From the NCBI RefSeq assembly GCF_003950315.1, contig NZ_NGJT01000004.1:89976-153975 (forward strand): a stretch of 64,000 bases of DNA, written 5' to 3'. The stretch comes from Vagococcus bubulae (GTDB lineage: Bacteria; Bacillota; Bacilli; Lactobacillales; Vagococcaceae). Positions 1 to 10,722 of the stretch are shown here, piece after piece. The notes under the pieces are model-generated. The model was given only the letters and a program-made list of their open reading frames with translations, had not been told where the DNA came from and did no database searches. A program made the translations under genes and the position numbers. How positions within the stretch are numbered: the first letter of the stretch is position 1; each line of letters starts with the position of its first letter.

Positions 1-897
1 GTGAAAGCGACTGATCCATTACAAGCTATCCAAGAATCTTATGACAATAAAGTAAATGATGAGTTCTTAGTGCCAGTTGTGATTGAAGAAAACGGCAAAC
101 CAGTCGGACAAGTAAAAGATAATGACTCTGTTATCTTCTTTAACTTTAGACCAGACCGTGCGATTCAATTATCAAATGCTTTCACTGACAAAGAGTGGGA
201 ACACTTTGAACGTAAAAATCATCCTGAAAATGTTAAATTTGTGACAATGACTTTATTTAATCCAAGCATTGTAGCAGAAGTAGCATTTCCACCAATTGAA
301 ATGAAAAATGTGATAGGGGAAGTTTTATCAGATGCAGGCTTAAAACAATTAAGAATTGCTGAAACTGAAAAATACCCTCACGTAACATTCTTCATGAATG
401 GTGGACGTAACGAAGAATTCCCTGGTGAAAGTCGTATTTTAATCAACTCACCTAAAGTTGAAACATATGACTTGAAACCTGAAATGAGTGCTTATGAAGT
501 CACTGATGCTTTATTAGCTGATATTAAAGCTGACAAACATGATGCAATTATCTTGAACTTTGCTAATCCAGATATGGTAGGACATTCTGGTATTTTAGAA
601 GCAGCAATTAAAGCGATTGAAGCCGTGGATGAATGTTTAGGTAAAGTAGTAGATGCTATCATTGCTAAAGGTGGCGCAGCAATTATTTTTGCTGACCATG
701 GTAACTCAGAAACAATGACAACACCAGAAGGTAATCCACATACTGCTCATACAACTGTTCCAGTTCCTGTCATTGTGACAAAAGCTGGCGCAACTCTTAG
801 AGATGGTGGTCGTTTAGCAGACGTGGCTCCGACAATGTTAGACTTATTAGGTATTAAAAAACCTGAAGAGATGACAGGTGAGTCATTAATTAAATAA
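1..897 (+). CDS. gpmI: 2,3-bisphosphoglycerate-independent phosphoglycerate mutase, C-terminal part
   Basis: Interconverts 3- and 2-phosphoglycerate in glycolysis, in the cytoplasm, using two Mn ions. Only the last 298 codons are in the window; the full enzyme is usually about 510 residues, so the gene begins before base 1 and the first GTG is probably an internal valine. Metal ligands of the alkaline-phosphatase-like fold are visible: Asp191 and His195 (NPDMVGH), Asp232-His233 (ADHGNSE) and His250 (HTAH), numbered from base 1. It is followed by eno, the next step of the pathway. Identification is firm; only the 5' end is missing. Confidence 0.96.
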   Translation: MKATDPLQAIQESYDNKVNDEFLVPVVIEENGKPVGQVKDNDSVIFFNFRPDRAIQLSNAFTDKEWEHFERKNHPENVKFVTMTLFNPSIVAEVAFPPIEMKNVIGEVLSDAGLKQLRIAETEKYPHVTFFMNGGRNEEFPGESRILINSPKVETYDLKPEMSAYEVTDALLADIKADKHDAIILNFANPDMVGHSGILEAAIKAIEAVDECLGKVVDAIIAKGGAAIIFADHGNSETMTTPEGNPHTAHTTVPVPVIVTKAGATLRDGGRLADVAPTMLDLLGIKKPEEMTGESLIK

Positions 898-912
898 TTC
901 ACGTGCTTTTCT

Positions 913-940
913 TTGAAAGTAATCGTGAAAATGGTACAAT
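913..940 (+). promoter_or_regulatory. putative sigma-A promoter of eno
   Basis: TTGAAA at 913-918 and TACAAT at 935-940 are separated by 16 bases and lie 60 bases before the eno start. This suggests eno can be transcribed separately from the upstream glycolytic genes. Inferred from sequence match only. Confidence 0.55.
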
Positions 941-985
941 GTTTATGGAAGATTCCTTCCGTAGCTATAAAAACAATATTCCTAA

Positions 986-2302
<1,317 letters not shown>

Positions 2303-2356
2303 TTAATCTTTAAATAAAGCTTATTCTAATGGAATTAAAACTGTTCGGACGTAGAG

Positions 2357-2387
2357 CACCCTCTAGGAAACTGGAGGGTGTTTTTTT
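2357..2387 (+). terminator. Rho-independent terminator of eno
   Basis: CACCCTC (2357-2363) pairs with GAGGGTG (2374-2380) and is followed directly by seven T. It closes the gpmI/eno glycolytic block. Confidence 0.9.
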
Positions 2388-2476
2388 ATAATGTCTACGA
2401 TATAATATAGACGAGTAATAGTTAATGTGTTTAGTCATATATTTTATAAAAGAATCGTTATGAGAGGAAGTTAAAA

Positions 2477-3415
2477 ATGAATGAGCTAATACCAGAGTTT
2501 ATGAATGTACCATTATTAGAAAGAGAAGATAGAATTATGCCTGAAGTAATCAGGTGTTTATTATCATTAGGTGGAGAAGCAAGTAAAAAAGAAATTGTTA
2601 AAGAATTAATATTGACATCAGAGACAATACCAGAAGATTATATTGAATATACACGAGTATCTAAGCAATCAGGTAAAAGTTATAAGCCGTTTAACTTTCA
2701 GTTTAATTTTGCTGTCAAAAATTTAGAATATGCTGGTTATGTAACGATACCTAAACGAGGAATAATTAAACTAACCGACAAAGGACAGTCGACAAATTTA
2801 GAATCGTTCAACAGCGATGAGATGGTAAGACAATTATCAGAGCCTGTTTTTGAAGCTAATCGGAAGAAAAAATTAGAGGTCAATAATTTACAAAATGAAT
2901 ATGAAAACGAAGCAGGAAAAAATGAAGAAATTGAGTTTGATAATAGTCCAGTTGATACTTGGAGAGATGTATTGATAGAAGCGTTAAAAGTTATGTCTCC
3001 TAAAAAATTTGAACTGTTTTGTCGAAGACTAGTTAAACAAATGGGTGTTGAAATAGATACTAAGATTGGTGTTCAGTTTGTGGCAGATGGAGGACTAGAT
3101 GGATTTGGTTATATTACCTCTGACGAATTTAGAACAACTCGAGTGGCGATTCAAGCTAAAAGATGGGAAGGAAGTGTCTCTTCTCCAGAAATAGATAAAT
3201 TTAGAGGGTCTATGGATAAGCATAACGCAGAGTTTGGTGTGTTTATTACAACATCTTCTTTTACTAAAAATGCTATTGAAGCTTCAAGAATTGGTACAAG
3301 AGTGATTACACTGATTGATGGAGATACCATATGTGATTTAGTGGCAAAATACGAATTAGAAGTCACACCAGTTATGACATATGAATTGAATGATTTTTAT
3401 TTAACCGAGGAATAA
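2477..3415 (+). CDS. mrr: Mrr-family (type IV-like) restriction endonuclease
   Basis: A 312-residue protein with an N-terminal winged-helix Mrr_N-like region (about residues 15-105), a charged linker, and a C-terminal Mrr catalytic domain (about 165-300). The PD-(D/E)xK signature is visible as DGGLDG (Asp208) and IQAKRWEG (Gln226-x-Lys228), followed by the family's F-G-V-F-I-T-T-S-x-F block. Mrr enzymes of this kind usually cut methylated DNA (N6-methyladenine or 5-methylcytosine contexts) and act alone, and no methyltransferase gene is adjacent here, which fits a type IV role. RBS AGAGGAAG precedes ATG 2477. The specificity cannot be read from sequence. It is of interest next to the CpG-free element later in the window. 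Confidence 0.85.
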   Translation: MNELIPEFMNVPLLEREDRIMPEVIRCLLSLGGEASKKEIVKELILTSETIPEDYIEYTRVSKQSGKSYKPFNFQFNFAVKNLEYAGYVTIPKRGIIKLTDKGQSTNLESFNSDEMVRQLSEPVFEANRKKKLEVNNLQNEYENEAGKNEEIEFDNSPVDTWRDVLIEALKVMSPKKFELFCRRLVKQMGVEIDTKIGVQFVADGGLDGFGYITSDEFRTTRVAIQAKRWEGSVSSPEIDKFRGSMDKHNAEFGVFITTSSFTKNAIEASRIGTRVITLIDGDTICDLVAKYELEVTPVMTYELNDFYLTEE

Positions 3416-3440
3416 GTATTTCTTACACAAATGATGAAAC

Positions 3441-3489
3441 ATAATAGACAAAAAGCGTCTCGAGAATTGAGATGCTTTTTGTCTATTAT
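3441..3489. terminator. long near-perfect hairpin, bidirectional terminator
   Basis: ATAATAGACAAAAAGC at 3441-3456 pairs with its complement ending at 3489; the stem of about 20 bp contains A5 and T5 tracts in its arms and one mismatch. It ends the mrr transcript and may act in both directions. Confidence 0.75.
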
Positions 3490-3626
3490 GTTTTATAAGA
3501 GTATTATTTCCTCTTACTTGTATTAACAATCAATAACAAAATAATGAACACTTTTGTTATTAATTGAATAATATGATTTGTCTTTATGTTATACTTTTCA
3601 TAGAATTATTTAGTTTGGAGGAAAAT

Positions 3627-4574
3627 ATGATAAACAATAAAGAAGAATTAAATCGTTTGTTGGAAGAATTAAGTCAAAAAAATAATCAGGATAAAAAGTA
3701 TATCATTCAACTTGAGTTAGCTAATACAACAGATGAAACAATAAAATCAGTATTGCAAGAAATGCTTGTGGATTTAGAAAAGGCAGAAAAAAAGAAGAAA
3801 ATCCGATTATCAATTGTTGGGGTTTTGATAATTGTTATGGCTGGATTAGTATTTGGTATCAAAAAAAATGAAACTAAAAGAACAATGCCATCATCTAATG
3901 TAACAGCTATACAAACATCTCAAAGTACATCAGAAGTAGGTTCAACAGAAATAGAAACAACAACAGAATCGAGTATGATTGACGAAAAGAATTTAACAAC
4001 GTATCAGATGAAACGGTGGGTAGGTGCTGTATGGGAAAAACGTTTTGAAAATTTTCCTGACTTACAAGATTATCGTTTAACCATATGTAGTGATGAAAAG
4101 GATCGACTAGTATACATTGATGTGTTGCCACCAGAAGATAAGCAAGTGGATAAGTACTGCGTGTTTAGGATTAACGAAAATGGACAACTAGAAATATCTG
4201 GTTATTATTTAGGAAAAGGTGATGTCACTGGTTGGGAAGTGATATCAGATAAATACATGGATACAACTAATGTTGAAGTAAAACCCAAAATATCTAAGCA
4301 AACTCAACAAATAACAACTAGTGAAGCAGAGACTTGGGTGAAAGATTACCTTTCTTCATCAGCCACTGAGCCAATAAATTTTGAAGACATTGGCCTTCAG
4401 TCAGAAACGGATAATGAAGGAATGATTCGAGTATCTCTTTATACATGGAATCCAGCTCATACATTCAGAACGCTATCGTCTGTTTTCCGTGTGACGAAAG
4501 ATGGTAAGTTACAACAAGGCTCACCGTACTCGGAAGATGAATGGCGTGTGGTGAGTGATGAATTTATAAAATAA
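3627..4574 (+). CDS. membrane-anchored protein with two tandem extracellular domains, function unknown
   Basis: A 315-residue protein with a charged N-terminal region likely to form a coiled coil (residues 1-60), one membrane segment (about 61-78, LSIVGVLIIVMAGLVFG), a Ser/Thr-rich linker (about 85-120), and two copies of a related domain of about 85 residues (about 123-210 and 229-315). Both copies begin with a T-x-x-x-x-x-x-W-V pattern and end in W-x-V-(I/V)-S-D-x-(Y/F). I chose ATG 3627 because GGAGG precedes it by six bases; the open frame upstream to 3564 lacks a good RBS. The repeat indicates internal duplication. I do not recognise the family. A lipoprotein pseudogene follows it closely on the same strand. 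Confidence 0.7.
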   Translation: MINNKEELNRLLEELSQKNNQDKKYIIQLELANTTDETIKSVLQEMLVDLEKAEKKKKIRLSIVGVLIIVMAGLVFGIKKNETKRTMPSSNVTAIQTSQSTSEVGSTEIETTTESSMIDEKNLTTYQMKRWVGAVWEKRFENFPDLQDYRLTICSDEKDRLVYIDVLPPEDKQVDKYCVFRINENGQLEISGYYLGKGDVTGWEVISDKYMDTTNVEVKPKISKQTQQITTSEAETWVKDYLSSSATEPINFEDIGLQSETDNEGMIRVSLYTWNPAHTFRTLSSVFRVTKDGKLQQGSPYSEDEWRVVSDEFIK

Positions 4575-4616
4575 TGTCATAGCAATTATACAAGTTAATG
4601 TTTAGAGGAGAAGTAA

Positions 4617-5473
4617 ATGAAAAAGAAAGCTAACTATATCATTTTATTCAGTTTAATTGTTTTCTTATCAGGCTGTGGTAATCACATCGGTCAAAAAATG
4701 GAAGAAATGAAAAAAGAGAAGACTAGTCAAACAGATATCAAACCAAAAGTGACGAAACATGAAAAAAAGACGGGGAAGATTATTAACCAACCGATTGAAA
4801 ATTATTCTGGGAATACTTTAACAATGCTAGACTGGGTTGTGATGCCGCAAAAAATGGAATCAAATGAAGAAGATAAAGCCAATTTTGTCTTTTATTATAC
4901 TATTGATAAAACTGTCTCAGAGAAATTAAATCCCCCTAGTGAGTTTTTTAGTGTGTTTAGAATTTTTTAGGACGGAAAAGAGCTTCCTGTTGCAAATTAT
5001 TCGTCACAGAACTCAGTACATGATGCTTTTTCAACAAAAACGGATAGTCCCTTTGATAATTCAGGCTTGAAAAAATTTATGCTAAGCAAGGAATTTACCT
5101 TTCTAATGATCAGTCGTCTGTTACGGTAAAGTCAAAAATAACGAATTTGGAATATGAACAAACCTTTAATATTAAAGAAAGTGATCATTTATTTAAAGTT
5201 GAAGAAGCTATTGATGACAAACCAACCGAGTCTGAAATTTTAGATATTTATGCCAGTCAAGAAGTTGGAAATATAAACCGTTCAATGTTGTCTGTCAAAC
5301 AAAAAAATGAAGATGGTTCGGTAGATATTAGTATTGATACGGCGAATGGATACGTTCACTCATATTTTGAAGGAGATTATTTAATATTTGAAATGAAATC
5401 ATTTGAAAATATTGAGTTACATTTACAAACAAAGTATAACTATAAAAATGGAATAGTTGAAAAGAATGAGTAA
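4617..5473 (+). pseudogene. lipoprotein gene (DUF5067-like) broken by a stop codon and a frameshift
   Basis: The product starts with a lipoprotein signal peptide and lipobox (FLSGC, Cys at about residue 20), followed by a Lys-rich linker and a globular part resembling the DUF5067 family of Firmicutes surface lipoproteins. The frame stops at TAG 4968-4970, but translation continues sensibly in the same frame directly after it (DGKELPVANYSS), as if a CAG glutamine codon had become TAG. A second lesion lies in the A6 run near 5071-5076: after it the coding sense moves to another frame (AKQGIYLSNDQSS) and continues to the stop at 5471-5473. Two independent lesions suggest a real pseudogene, though a sequencing error at the A run cannot be excluded. 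RBS AGAGGAG precedes ATG 4617. Confidence 0.75.
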
Positions 5474-5506
5474 AATAGAATGATGATAGAATATATTTAT
5501 CATATT

Positions 5507-5552
5507 AATAGTCAAAGATTTTATGTTAATGATAAAATCTTTGGCTATTTTT
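5507..5552 (+). terminator. hairpin terminator after the lipoprotein pseudogene
   Basis: AATAGTCAAAGATTTTAT at 5507-5524 pairs with 5532-5549 (one G-T wobble) around a 7-base loop, and T residues follow. The stretch 5553-5729 is very AT-rich and I see no gene in it. Confidence 0.75.
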
Positions 5553-5729
5553 ATATTAATTAAACAAATAACCTATTTTAGATTTAAAATATACTTTAAA
5601 ATCATTTGGAGTGCATTTTTAAACAAAAATACACAATAAGTGTTATAATATATTTATTAGTTAAACATTTAATGGGTTTTGTTTTTTATTTTTATGAAAA
5701 AAGACTAAAAAAAGTTTAAGTCATCATAA

Positions 5730-6671
5730 TTATCTATCTAATTGATCTAGTATACTAAGTGCGCTTTTTTCGTTTAAGAACATATGAGTAAAGAAGTTTC
5801 CTCTTAATGCCCCAATTAGAGCACCAGTTTTAAATTTATTATTGTTAACACATATTCTTTTTGGAATTTGAAAAATTTGTTCAAGTGACAAACCAAATGT
5901 TTTATCGTTTTCTAAATTTAAAAAATGTCCATATTGATCAAAAGGTCTACCGTAAGCAAAACCACATGTTTGATTAAAAGAATCACCAAAAAGTAGGTGC
6001 TTGTTTTGATTCCATGAATCAACGCTTGTGATGGAAGCAGGTGTTGCAACAGCTGTTAGAATAATATCTGATTTTTCAGCAGTGATTAATGTTTTTTGTA
6101 ACAATGGTTCTAGTGCAAGAAGCTCTCTTGCTTGATTGTTAATAATATAAAGAGGGGCGGTGAGTGTTAGATAATTTGCTTCAAATTTTGCAGCAGCTTT
6201 TTGAACCAATCTCGTAGATCCTGCTAAAGAATGATATTTCCCTATTTCACCTACAAATTGTGTGAAAACTAAATTTTCGGTAATGGCAGGTTTAAATTGT
6301 TCGATAATTTGATAAATAGAATCCCCCCAAGATAACGAGACAACATTTGATTGGATAATATAGTCCTCAATAATTTCAGCAGAAAATTTCCAAAAATAAT
6401 AATTTGAGTTTGTTAGATCTTCGTTTTCTTTTAGGATGAAAAAGGACGTGTTAAACATAGAACCCAATAATCTCTCTAGTTCATAATTTCGTTCATAAGG
6501 TGCCTGGATGTTAATCGTGATAATGCCTTGTTCTTTGGCATCGTTTAAATGTTTTAATATTTTGTAGCGGCTTAATTCATATTTTTCCGTGAGAGTTGTG
6601 ATGGGGATGTCCTCAATATAATAATCTTTGGCTAAATTAATCATTAACTGATTGATGTCATTTTTTTCCAT
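5730..6671 (-). CDS. citI: citrate-locus transcriptional regulator, SorC family
   Basis: A 313-residue SorC/DeoR-like regulator with an N-terminal helix-turn-helix (about residues 15-55, ITTLTEKYELSRYKILKHL) and a C-terminal sugar-phosphate-isomerase-like effector domain (about 60-310). It is divergent from citM and separated from it by a 211-base AT-rich region. In Lactococcus and Weissella the homologous CitI, in the same divergent position, activates citrate fermentation genes when citrate is bound; I infer the same role here from position and family. Start ATG 6671 has AGGAG about 9 bases upstream on the minus strand. It lies between the hairpin at 5507-5552 and the cit promoter. Confidence 0.82.
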   Translation of the reverse strand: MEKNDINQLMINLAKDYYIEDIPITTLTEKYELSRYKILKHLNDAKEQGIITINIQAPYERNYELERLLGSMFNTSFFILKENEDLTNSNYYFWKFSAEIIEDYIIQSNVVSLSWGDSIYQIIEQFKPAITENLVFTQFVGEIGKYHSLAGSTRLVQKAAAKFEANYLTLTAPLYIINNQARELLALEPLLQKTLITAEKSDIILTAVATPASITSVDSWNQNKHLLFGDSFNQTCGFAYGRPFDQYGHFLNLENDKTFGLSLEQIFQIPKRICVNNNKFKTGALIGALRGNFFTHMFLNEKSALSILDQLDR

Positions 6672-6882
6672 AGTAATGCTCCTTGATTTGTTATTTCTTT
6701 TATTATAGCAAAATCCTCATGTATATTCTTTATAAAAATGAAAATAAGTCATTAATTTTTTGAAAATATTAAAAAATACATACCTATAATTTTAAATATT
6801 TAAAAAATAACAATAATTATTTACAAAATTTAAAATAAAATGTATAATGTGTTTATAAAAATACAAAAAGGAGCTGAGAATT
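6672..6882. promoter_or_regulatory. divergent citI/citM control region with cit operon promoter
   Basis: TTTACA (6820-6825) and TATAAT (6843-6848) are 17 bases apart and 34 bases before the citM start, a good sigma-A promoter. The rest is extremely AT-rich with A/T palindromes such as AAATATTT (about 6795-6802), as reported for CitI operators. Exact operator sites cannot be fixed by eye. Confidence 0.65.
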
Positions 6883-8019
6883 TTGAATAATGAAATTCTA
6901 GAACTACATCATGAACATATCGGCGTTTTAAGTATCCAATCAGAATTACCTGTAAAAAATGGGATTGATTTAGCAAAAGCTTATACACCAGGTGTTGCTG
7001 AATTAAGTAAACTAATCGAAAAACACAATGAACTGGCTAGAGAGTACACGATTAGTGGAAAATTAGTTGCGGTGATTTCAGATGGTTCTGCAGTATTAGG
7101 TCTAGGAAATGTTGGCCCACAAGCTGGATTACCTATTGTTGAGGGCAAGTCACTTTTATATAAAACATTTGCCAACGTTGATGCTATTCCAATGGCTGTT
7201 GATCAAGTAGAAATCGATGAGTTTGTGAAAACGATTAAAAATATGTCGCATAGTTTTGCTGGAATACATTTAGAAGATATTCAAGCTCCTAGATGTTTTG
7301 AAATAGAAGACAAGTTAAAAGAGTTGTTAGATATACCTGTTTATCATGACGATCAAGAAGGAACCGCTATTGTTGTACTAGCAGGACTTATCAACGCAGC
7401 AAAAGTAAGCAACCGCAAATTATCAGATTTAAAGATTGTGTTAAATGGTGTTGGGGCTTCAGGTGTTGCCACAGCAAAATTACTTGCAGCAGCAGGGATT
7501 ACTAATGTGACGTTAGTAGACAAAGAGGGGGTATTAACCAAATCATCGGATCAATTAAATCCTTATCAGGAGCAATTATTATCATTATTTACTAAAAGAG
7601 AAGCTGGAGATTTGGCTGAGGCTGTTGTAGGTCAAGATGTATTTATTGGATTATCAACAGGCAAGGTTTTAACAGAAGAGATGATTCGGACAATGAATGA
7701 CAATCCAATTATTTTTGCCCTAGCTAATCCTGTCCCTGAAGTGACGCCTGAAGAGGCTAAAAAGGGTGGAGCGAAACTAATTGCGACTGGTAGCTCGGAC
7801 CATCCTAATCAAGTGAATAATGTTTTAGCATTTCCCGGATTATTTGCAGGGCTTCTAGAAGCAAAGGCAAAATCTGTTGATGAGACTTTACAATTACATG
7901 TAGCTAAAACATTAGCTGATTTAGTAGAAAATCCAACAGAAGATTATTTTATTCCAAATGTATTCGAAACTAGAATTGTTCCAGCTGTCAAAAAATCTGT
8001 CGTTGAGTTTTTTAATTAA
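6883..8019 (+). CDS. citM: malic-enzyme-type oxaloacetate decarboxylase CitM
   Basis: A soluble 378-residue enzyme of the malic enzyme family. In citrate-fermenting lactic acid bacteria it decarboxylates the oxaloacetate released by citrate lyase to pyruvate and CO2. The N-terminal domain carries AYTPGVAELS and the metal-binding HDDQEGTA segment (Asp residues about 151-152); the NAD-binding domain follows with a GVGASGVATAKLL glycine motif (about 189-200). The start is TTG 6883, with AAAAGGAG ten bases upstream; no ATG in frame lies nearby. It is the first gene of the cit operon, with citP 18 bases later. No membrane-bound Na-pumping decarboxylase genes are present, which supports this role for CitM. 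Confidence 0.9.
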   Translation: MNNEILELHHEHIGVLSIQSELPVKNGIDLAKAYTPGVAELSKLIEKHNELAREYTISGKLVAVISDGSAVLGLGNVGPQAGLPIVEGKSLLYKTFANVDAIPMAVDQVEIDEFVKTIKNMSHSFAGIHLEDIQAPRCFEIEDKLKELLDIPVYHDDQEGTAIVVLAGLINAAKVSNRKLSDLKIVLNGVGASGVATAKLLAAAGITNVTLVDKEGVLTKSSDQLNPYQEQLLSLFTKREAGDLAEAVVGQDVFIGLSTGKVLTEEMIRTMNDNPIIFALANPVPEVTPEEAKKGGAKLIATGSSDHPNQVNNVLAFPGLFAGLLEAKAKSVDETLQLHVAKTLADLVENPTEDYFIPNVFETRIVPAVKKSVVEFFN

Positions 8020-8037
8020 AAGAGAAGAGGAATAACA

Positions 8038-9342
8038 ATGGAAGAAAAAAAACAACAAACTTTTTTTGAAAAAGTATCAAAAATAAAAGTAGGCTTTATT
8101 CCGCTACCTATTTATCTTATCTTAGTTGTCGTTTATTTATTACTAACAGTCAATAAAATTATGCCAAATGACATGATGGGTGCCATTGGTATTATGACAC
8201 TATTTTCTTTTATTTTAGAAGAAGTAGGAAAACATATCCCTGTGTTAAATTCATTGGGAGGGAAAGTATTAGTTGTAACGTTTTTGCCATCATTTCTAGT
8301 TTATAAATCTTGGCTACCTGAATCTTCTGTTGAAACAGTGACAGCATTCATGAAAAATAATAACTTTTTATCTTTCTTTATTGCCTTGCTGATTGTCGGT
8401 AGTATTTGTTCAATGAATCGTAAAACATTATTAAAAGCAAGTTCACGTATTATTTTGATTTTAGTGATTTGTGATATTGTCGGAGCCTTAGTTGGAACTG
8501 GTGTTGGGATGTTACTAGGTTTATCAGCATTTGAAGCATTCTTCTTTGTAGTAGCACCGATCATGGCTGGAGGTGTTGGAGAAGGGGCATTGCCTCTATC
8601 AATAGGCTATGCCGGTCTTATTGCGACTCAACAAGCGGATATTTTTGCTTCGATTTTACCATGTGTCATGTTAGGTAGTTTAGTAGCAGTTATCTTTGCT
8701 GGACTATTAAAAAAACTTGGTGAAAAACGTCCAGAGCTAACTGGTAATGGACAATTAATTGATGGAGATGACGAGCACCTAGATAATTTAAAAGGTGGAA
8801 AAGTAGATGTTGATATTGAAAAAATGTTAGTAACAGGTGTATTGGCAATTACATTGTATCTTTTAGGTGTGTGGGTGAACGATATGATTCATTTGCCAGC
8901 ACCAATTGTTTTATTAGTCGCTGTTATGGGTGCTAAAATGTTAGGTTGGATTCCAAAAGATATTGAAAATGGTGGTCATTCACTTTATTCTTTAACTGTT
9001 AAAGGCATTACTCCTCCACTTCTTTTTGGTGTTGGGGTTGCGATGACACCTTGGGGATCTTTGGTTAAAGTCTTTACACATGTTCCTATGTTAATTACTA
9101 TCTTTGCAACAGTATTAGCCATTGTGTTAACTGCTTATTTTGTTGGAAAAGCATTAGGTATGTATCCTGTTGATACAGCCATTGCGGTTTCTTGTTGTAG
9201 TGGACAAGGTGGTACAGGAGCATTAGCTATTTTAGCTGCTGGAGATCGTATGGAACTCATGCCATTTGCACAAGTTTCAGTCCGTTTAGGTGGTGCGATG
9301 ATGGTGACAGCTGCTATATTTTTAATGAGTTTATTTGTTTAG
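8038..9342 (+). CDS. citP: citrate transporter, 2-hydroxycarboxylate transporter family
   Basis: A 434-residue membrane protein with about 11 hydrophobic segments. It has both re-entrant-loop signatures of the 2HCT family: AGGVGEGALPLS (about residues 179-190) and CCSGQGGTGALAILAAGDRM (about 384-403), followed by the conserved arginine in QVSVRLGGAMM. Family members (CitP, MleP, CitS) carry citrate or malate by exchange or with H+/Na+. Position inside the citrate lyase cluster indicates citrate as substrate, probably in exchange for a fermentation product. Whether it prefers citrate over malate cannot be decided from sequence alone. Confidence 0.9.
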   Translation: MEEKKQQTFFEKVSKIKVGFIPLPIYLILVVVYLLLTVNKIMPNDMMGAIGIMTLFSFILEEVGKHIPVLNSLGGKVLVVTFLPSFLVYKSWLPESSVETVTAFMKNNNFLSFFIALLIVGSICSMNRKTLLKASSRIILILVICDIVGALVGTGVGMLLGLSAFEAFFFVVAPIMAGGVGEGALPLSIGYAGLIATQQADIFASILPCVMLGSLVAVIFAGLLKKLGEKRPELTGNGQLIDGDDEHLDNLKGGKVDVDIEKMLVTGVLAITLYLLGVWVNDMIHLPAPIVLLVAVMGAKMLGWIPKDIENGGHSLYSLTVKGITPPLLFGVGVAMTPWGSLVKVFTHVPMLITIFATVLAIVLTAYFVGKALGMYPVDTAIAVSCCSGQGGTGALAILAAGDRMELMPFAQVSVRLGGAMMVTAAIFLMSLFV

Positions 9343-9367
9343 ATAGTTAGAGGAAGGGGGAATAATC

Positions 9368-10408
9368 ATGGGTGATGAATTAAATATTAGTACACTGTTT
9401 TTAAAAGATAAACAAACGCGGCATCAGTGGGAAAGTCTTTTGCATCACCATGGTATTCTTTCAGTTACAGATAAAGATATCTTAATGCTTGATCAAACAT
9501 TTGGTATTTATGATAATCAACAACTAGTTGCGACTATTTCAACTGCTTCAAACGTATTGAAATATTTAGTCATTGAGGAAGAGTATCGTGAAAATGGGAG
9601 ATTGTTTAATCTGCTCGTTTCTCATGCTATCAATGTATTAGCTAGTCAAGAAATTTTTCATGTACTAGTCTTTACCAAATTAGACTATGCAAAATCTTTT
9701 CAATATTTAGGGTTTTTCAACATCATGACCACTGAGTATGGTGTATTCCTAGAAAAAGGCGATCAGTCGATTGACACGTTTCTATCACAATTGCCATTAG
9801 TGATAGGTGATTATACGATTTCTGCAATCGTGATGAATGCTAATCCATTCACTAAGGGACATCTTTATCTGATAGAAGAAGCATTGAAAAAAAGTGACTA
9901 TGTTTATGTGTTTGTTGTGAGTGCAAATCAATCACTCTTTACGTCAGAAGAGAGATATCAGTTAGTGTGTCAAGGAGTTGAAAATTTAGAACGTGTTATT
10001 GTGTGTCAAGGTGGAGAATACATGGTCAGTTTAGCTACCTTTCCTTCTTACTTTTTAAAAAATAAAGAAGACATTATTTCTCACCAAACACAGTTAGATG
10101 CCTTATTATTTAAAGAGTACATCGCGAAAACCTTACATATTACCAAACGCTTGTTAGGTGAAGAACCATTATCTGAAACAACGAAGCATTATAATGAAGC
10201 CTTATTAACTTATTTACCACCAGAAATAGAAGTAGAGATTATCCCAAGAAAAACGATGAATAATCATCAAGTTATTTCGGCAACAAAAGTCAGGGAATGC
10301 ATTCAAATTGGAGATTTAAAGAGGATAAAACAATTGGTTCCTACGACGACTTATGATTTTATTGTGGAACATTTAGATGAATTGCAGGAACGATTGGATA
10401 ATAATTAA
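9368..10408 (+). CDS. citC: [citrate (pro-3S)-lyase] ligase
   Basis: Acetylates the thiol of the citrate lyase prosthetic group, using ATP and acetate, and so activates the lyase. The 346-residue protein has an N-terminal GNAT-like acetyltransferase-fold region (about 20-130) and a nucleotidyltransferase domain with the HxGH-type motif NANPFTKGHLYLIEEAL (about 157-173) and an SATKVRE segment near residue 309. Good RBS GAGGAAGGGGG precedes ATG 9368. It lies between citP and citD in one operon. Confidence 0.93.
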   Translation: MGDELNISTLFLKDKQTRHQWESLLHHHGILSVTDKDILMLDQTFGIYDNQQLVATISTASNVLKYLVIEEEYRENGRLFNLLVSHAINVLASQEIFHVLVFTKLDYAKSFQYLGFFNIMTTEYGVFLEKGDQSIDTFLSQLPLVIGDYTISAIVMNANPFTKGHLYLIEEALKKSDYVYVFVVSANQSLFTSEERYQLVCQGVENLERVIVCQGGEYMVSLATFPSYFLKNKEDIISHQTQLDALLFKEYIAKTLHITKRLLGEEPLSETTKHYNEALLTYLPPEIEVEIIPRKTMNNHQVISATKVRECIQIGDLKRIKQLVPTTTYDFIVEHLDELQERLDNN

Positions 10409-10425
10409 AGAAAAGGAAGAGAATT

Positions 10426-10722
10426 ATGGACATAAAAAAAACAGCCATCGCAGGAACACTTGAATCCAGTGACATTCAAATCATGGTATCAACTGGTGAA
10501 AATGGCATTCAACTAGAATTAGAAAGCCAAGTCATTGAACAATTTGGAAAACAAATCAAAAAAGTTATTTTAGAAACGTTTGAAAAGTATGGTATTAAAA
10601 ATGCGACCGTGAAAGCAGTTGATAAAGGGGCATTAGATTGTACCATTAAAGCACGTACAGAAGCAGCCATTCAACGTGCGATTGAAAAAGATCATGATCT
10701 AAATTGGGAGGCGTTAATCTAA
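10426..10722 (+). CDS. citD: citrate lyase acyl carrier protein (gamma subunit)
   Basis: A 98-residue acyl carrier protein that holds the 2'-(5''-triphosphoribosyl)-3'-dephospho-CoA prosthetic group. The attachment serine is expected at Ser14 in AGTLESSDIQIM. Normal length for CitD. RBS AAAGGAAGAG precedes ATG 10426. Its stop codon overlaps the citE start by one base, indicating translational coupling. Confidence 0.95.
   Translation: MDIKKTAIAGTLESSDIQIMVSTGENGIQLELESQVIEQFGKQIKKVILETFEKYGIKNATVKAVDKGALDCTIKARTEAAIQRAIEKDHDLNWEALI

Noticed and set aside
5147..5473. Independent 108-residue gene
   Set aside because: It begins with an internal TTG and continues sense from the broken lipoprotein gene upstream; treated as part of the pseudogene.
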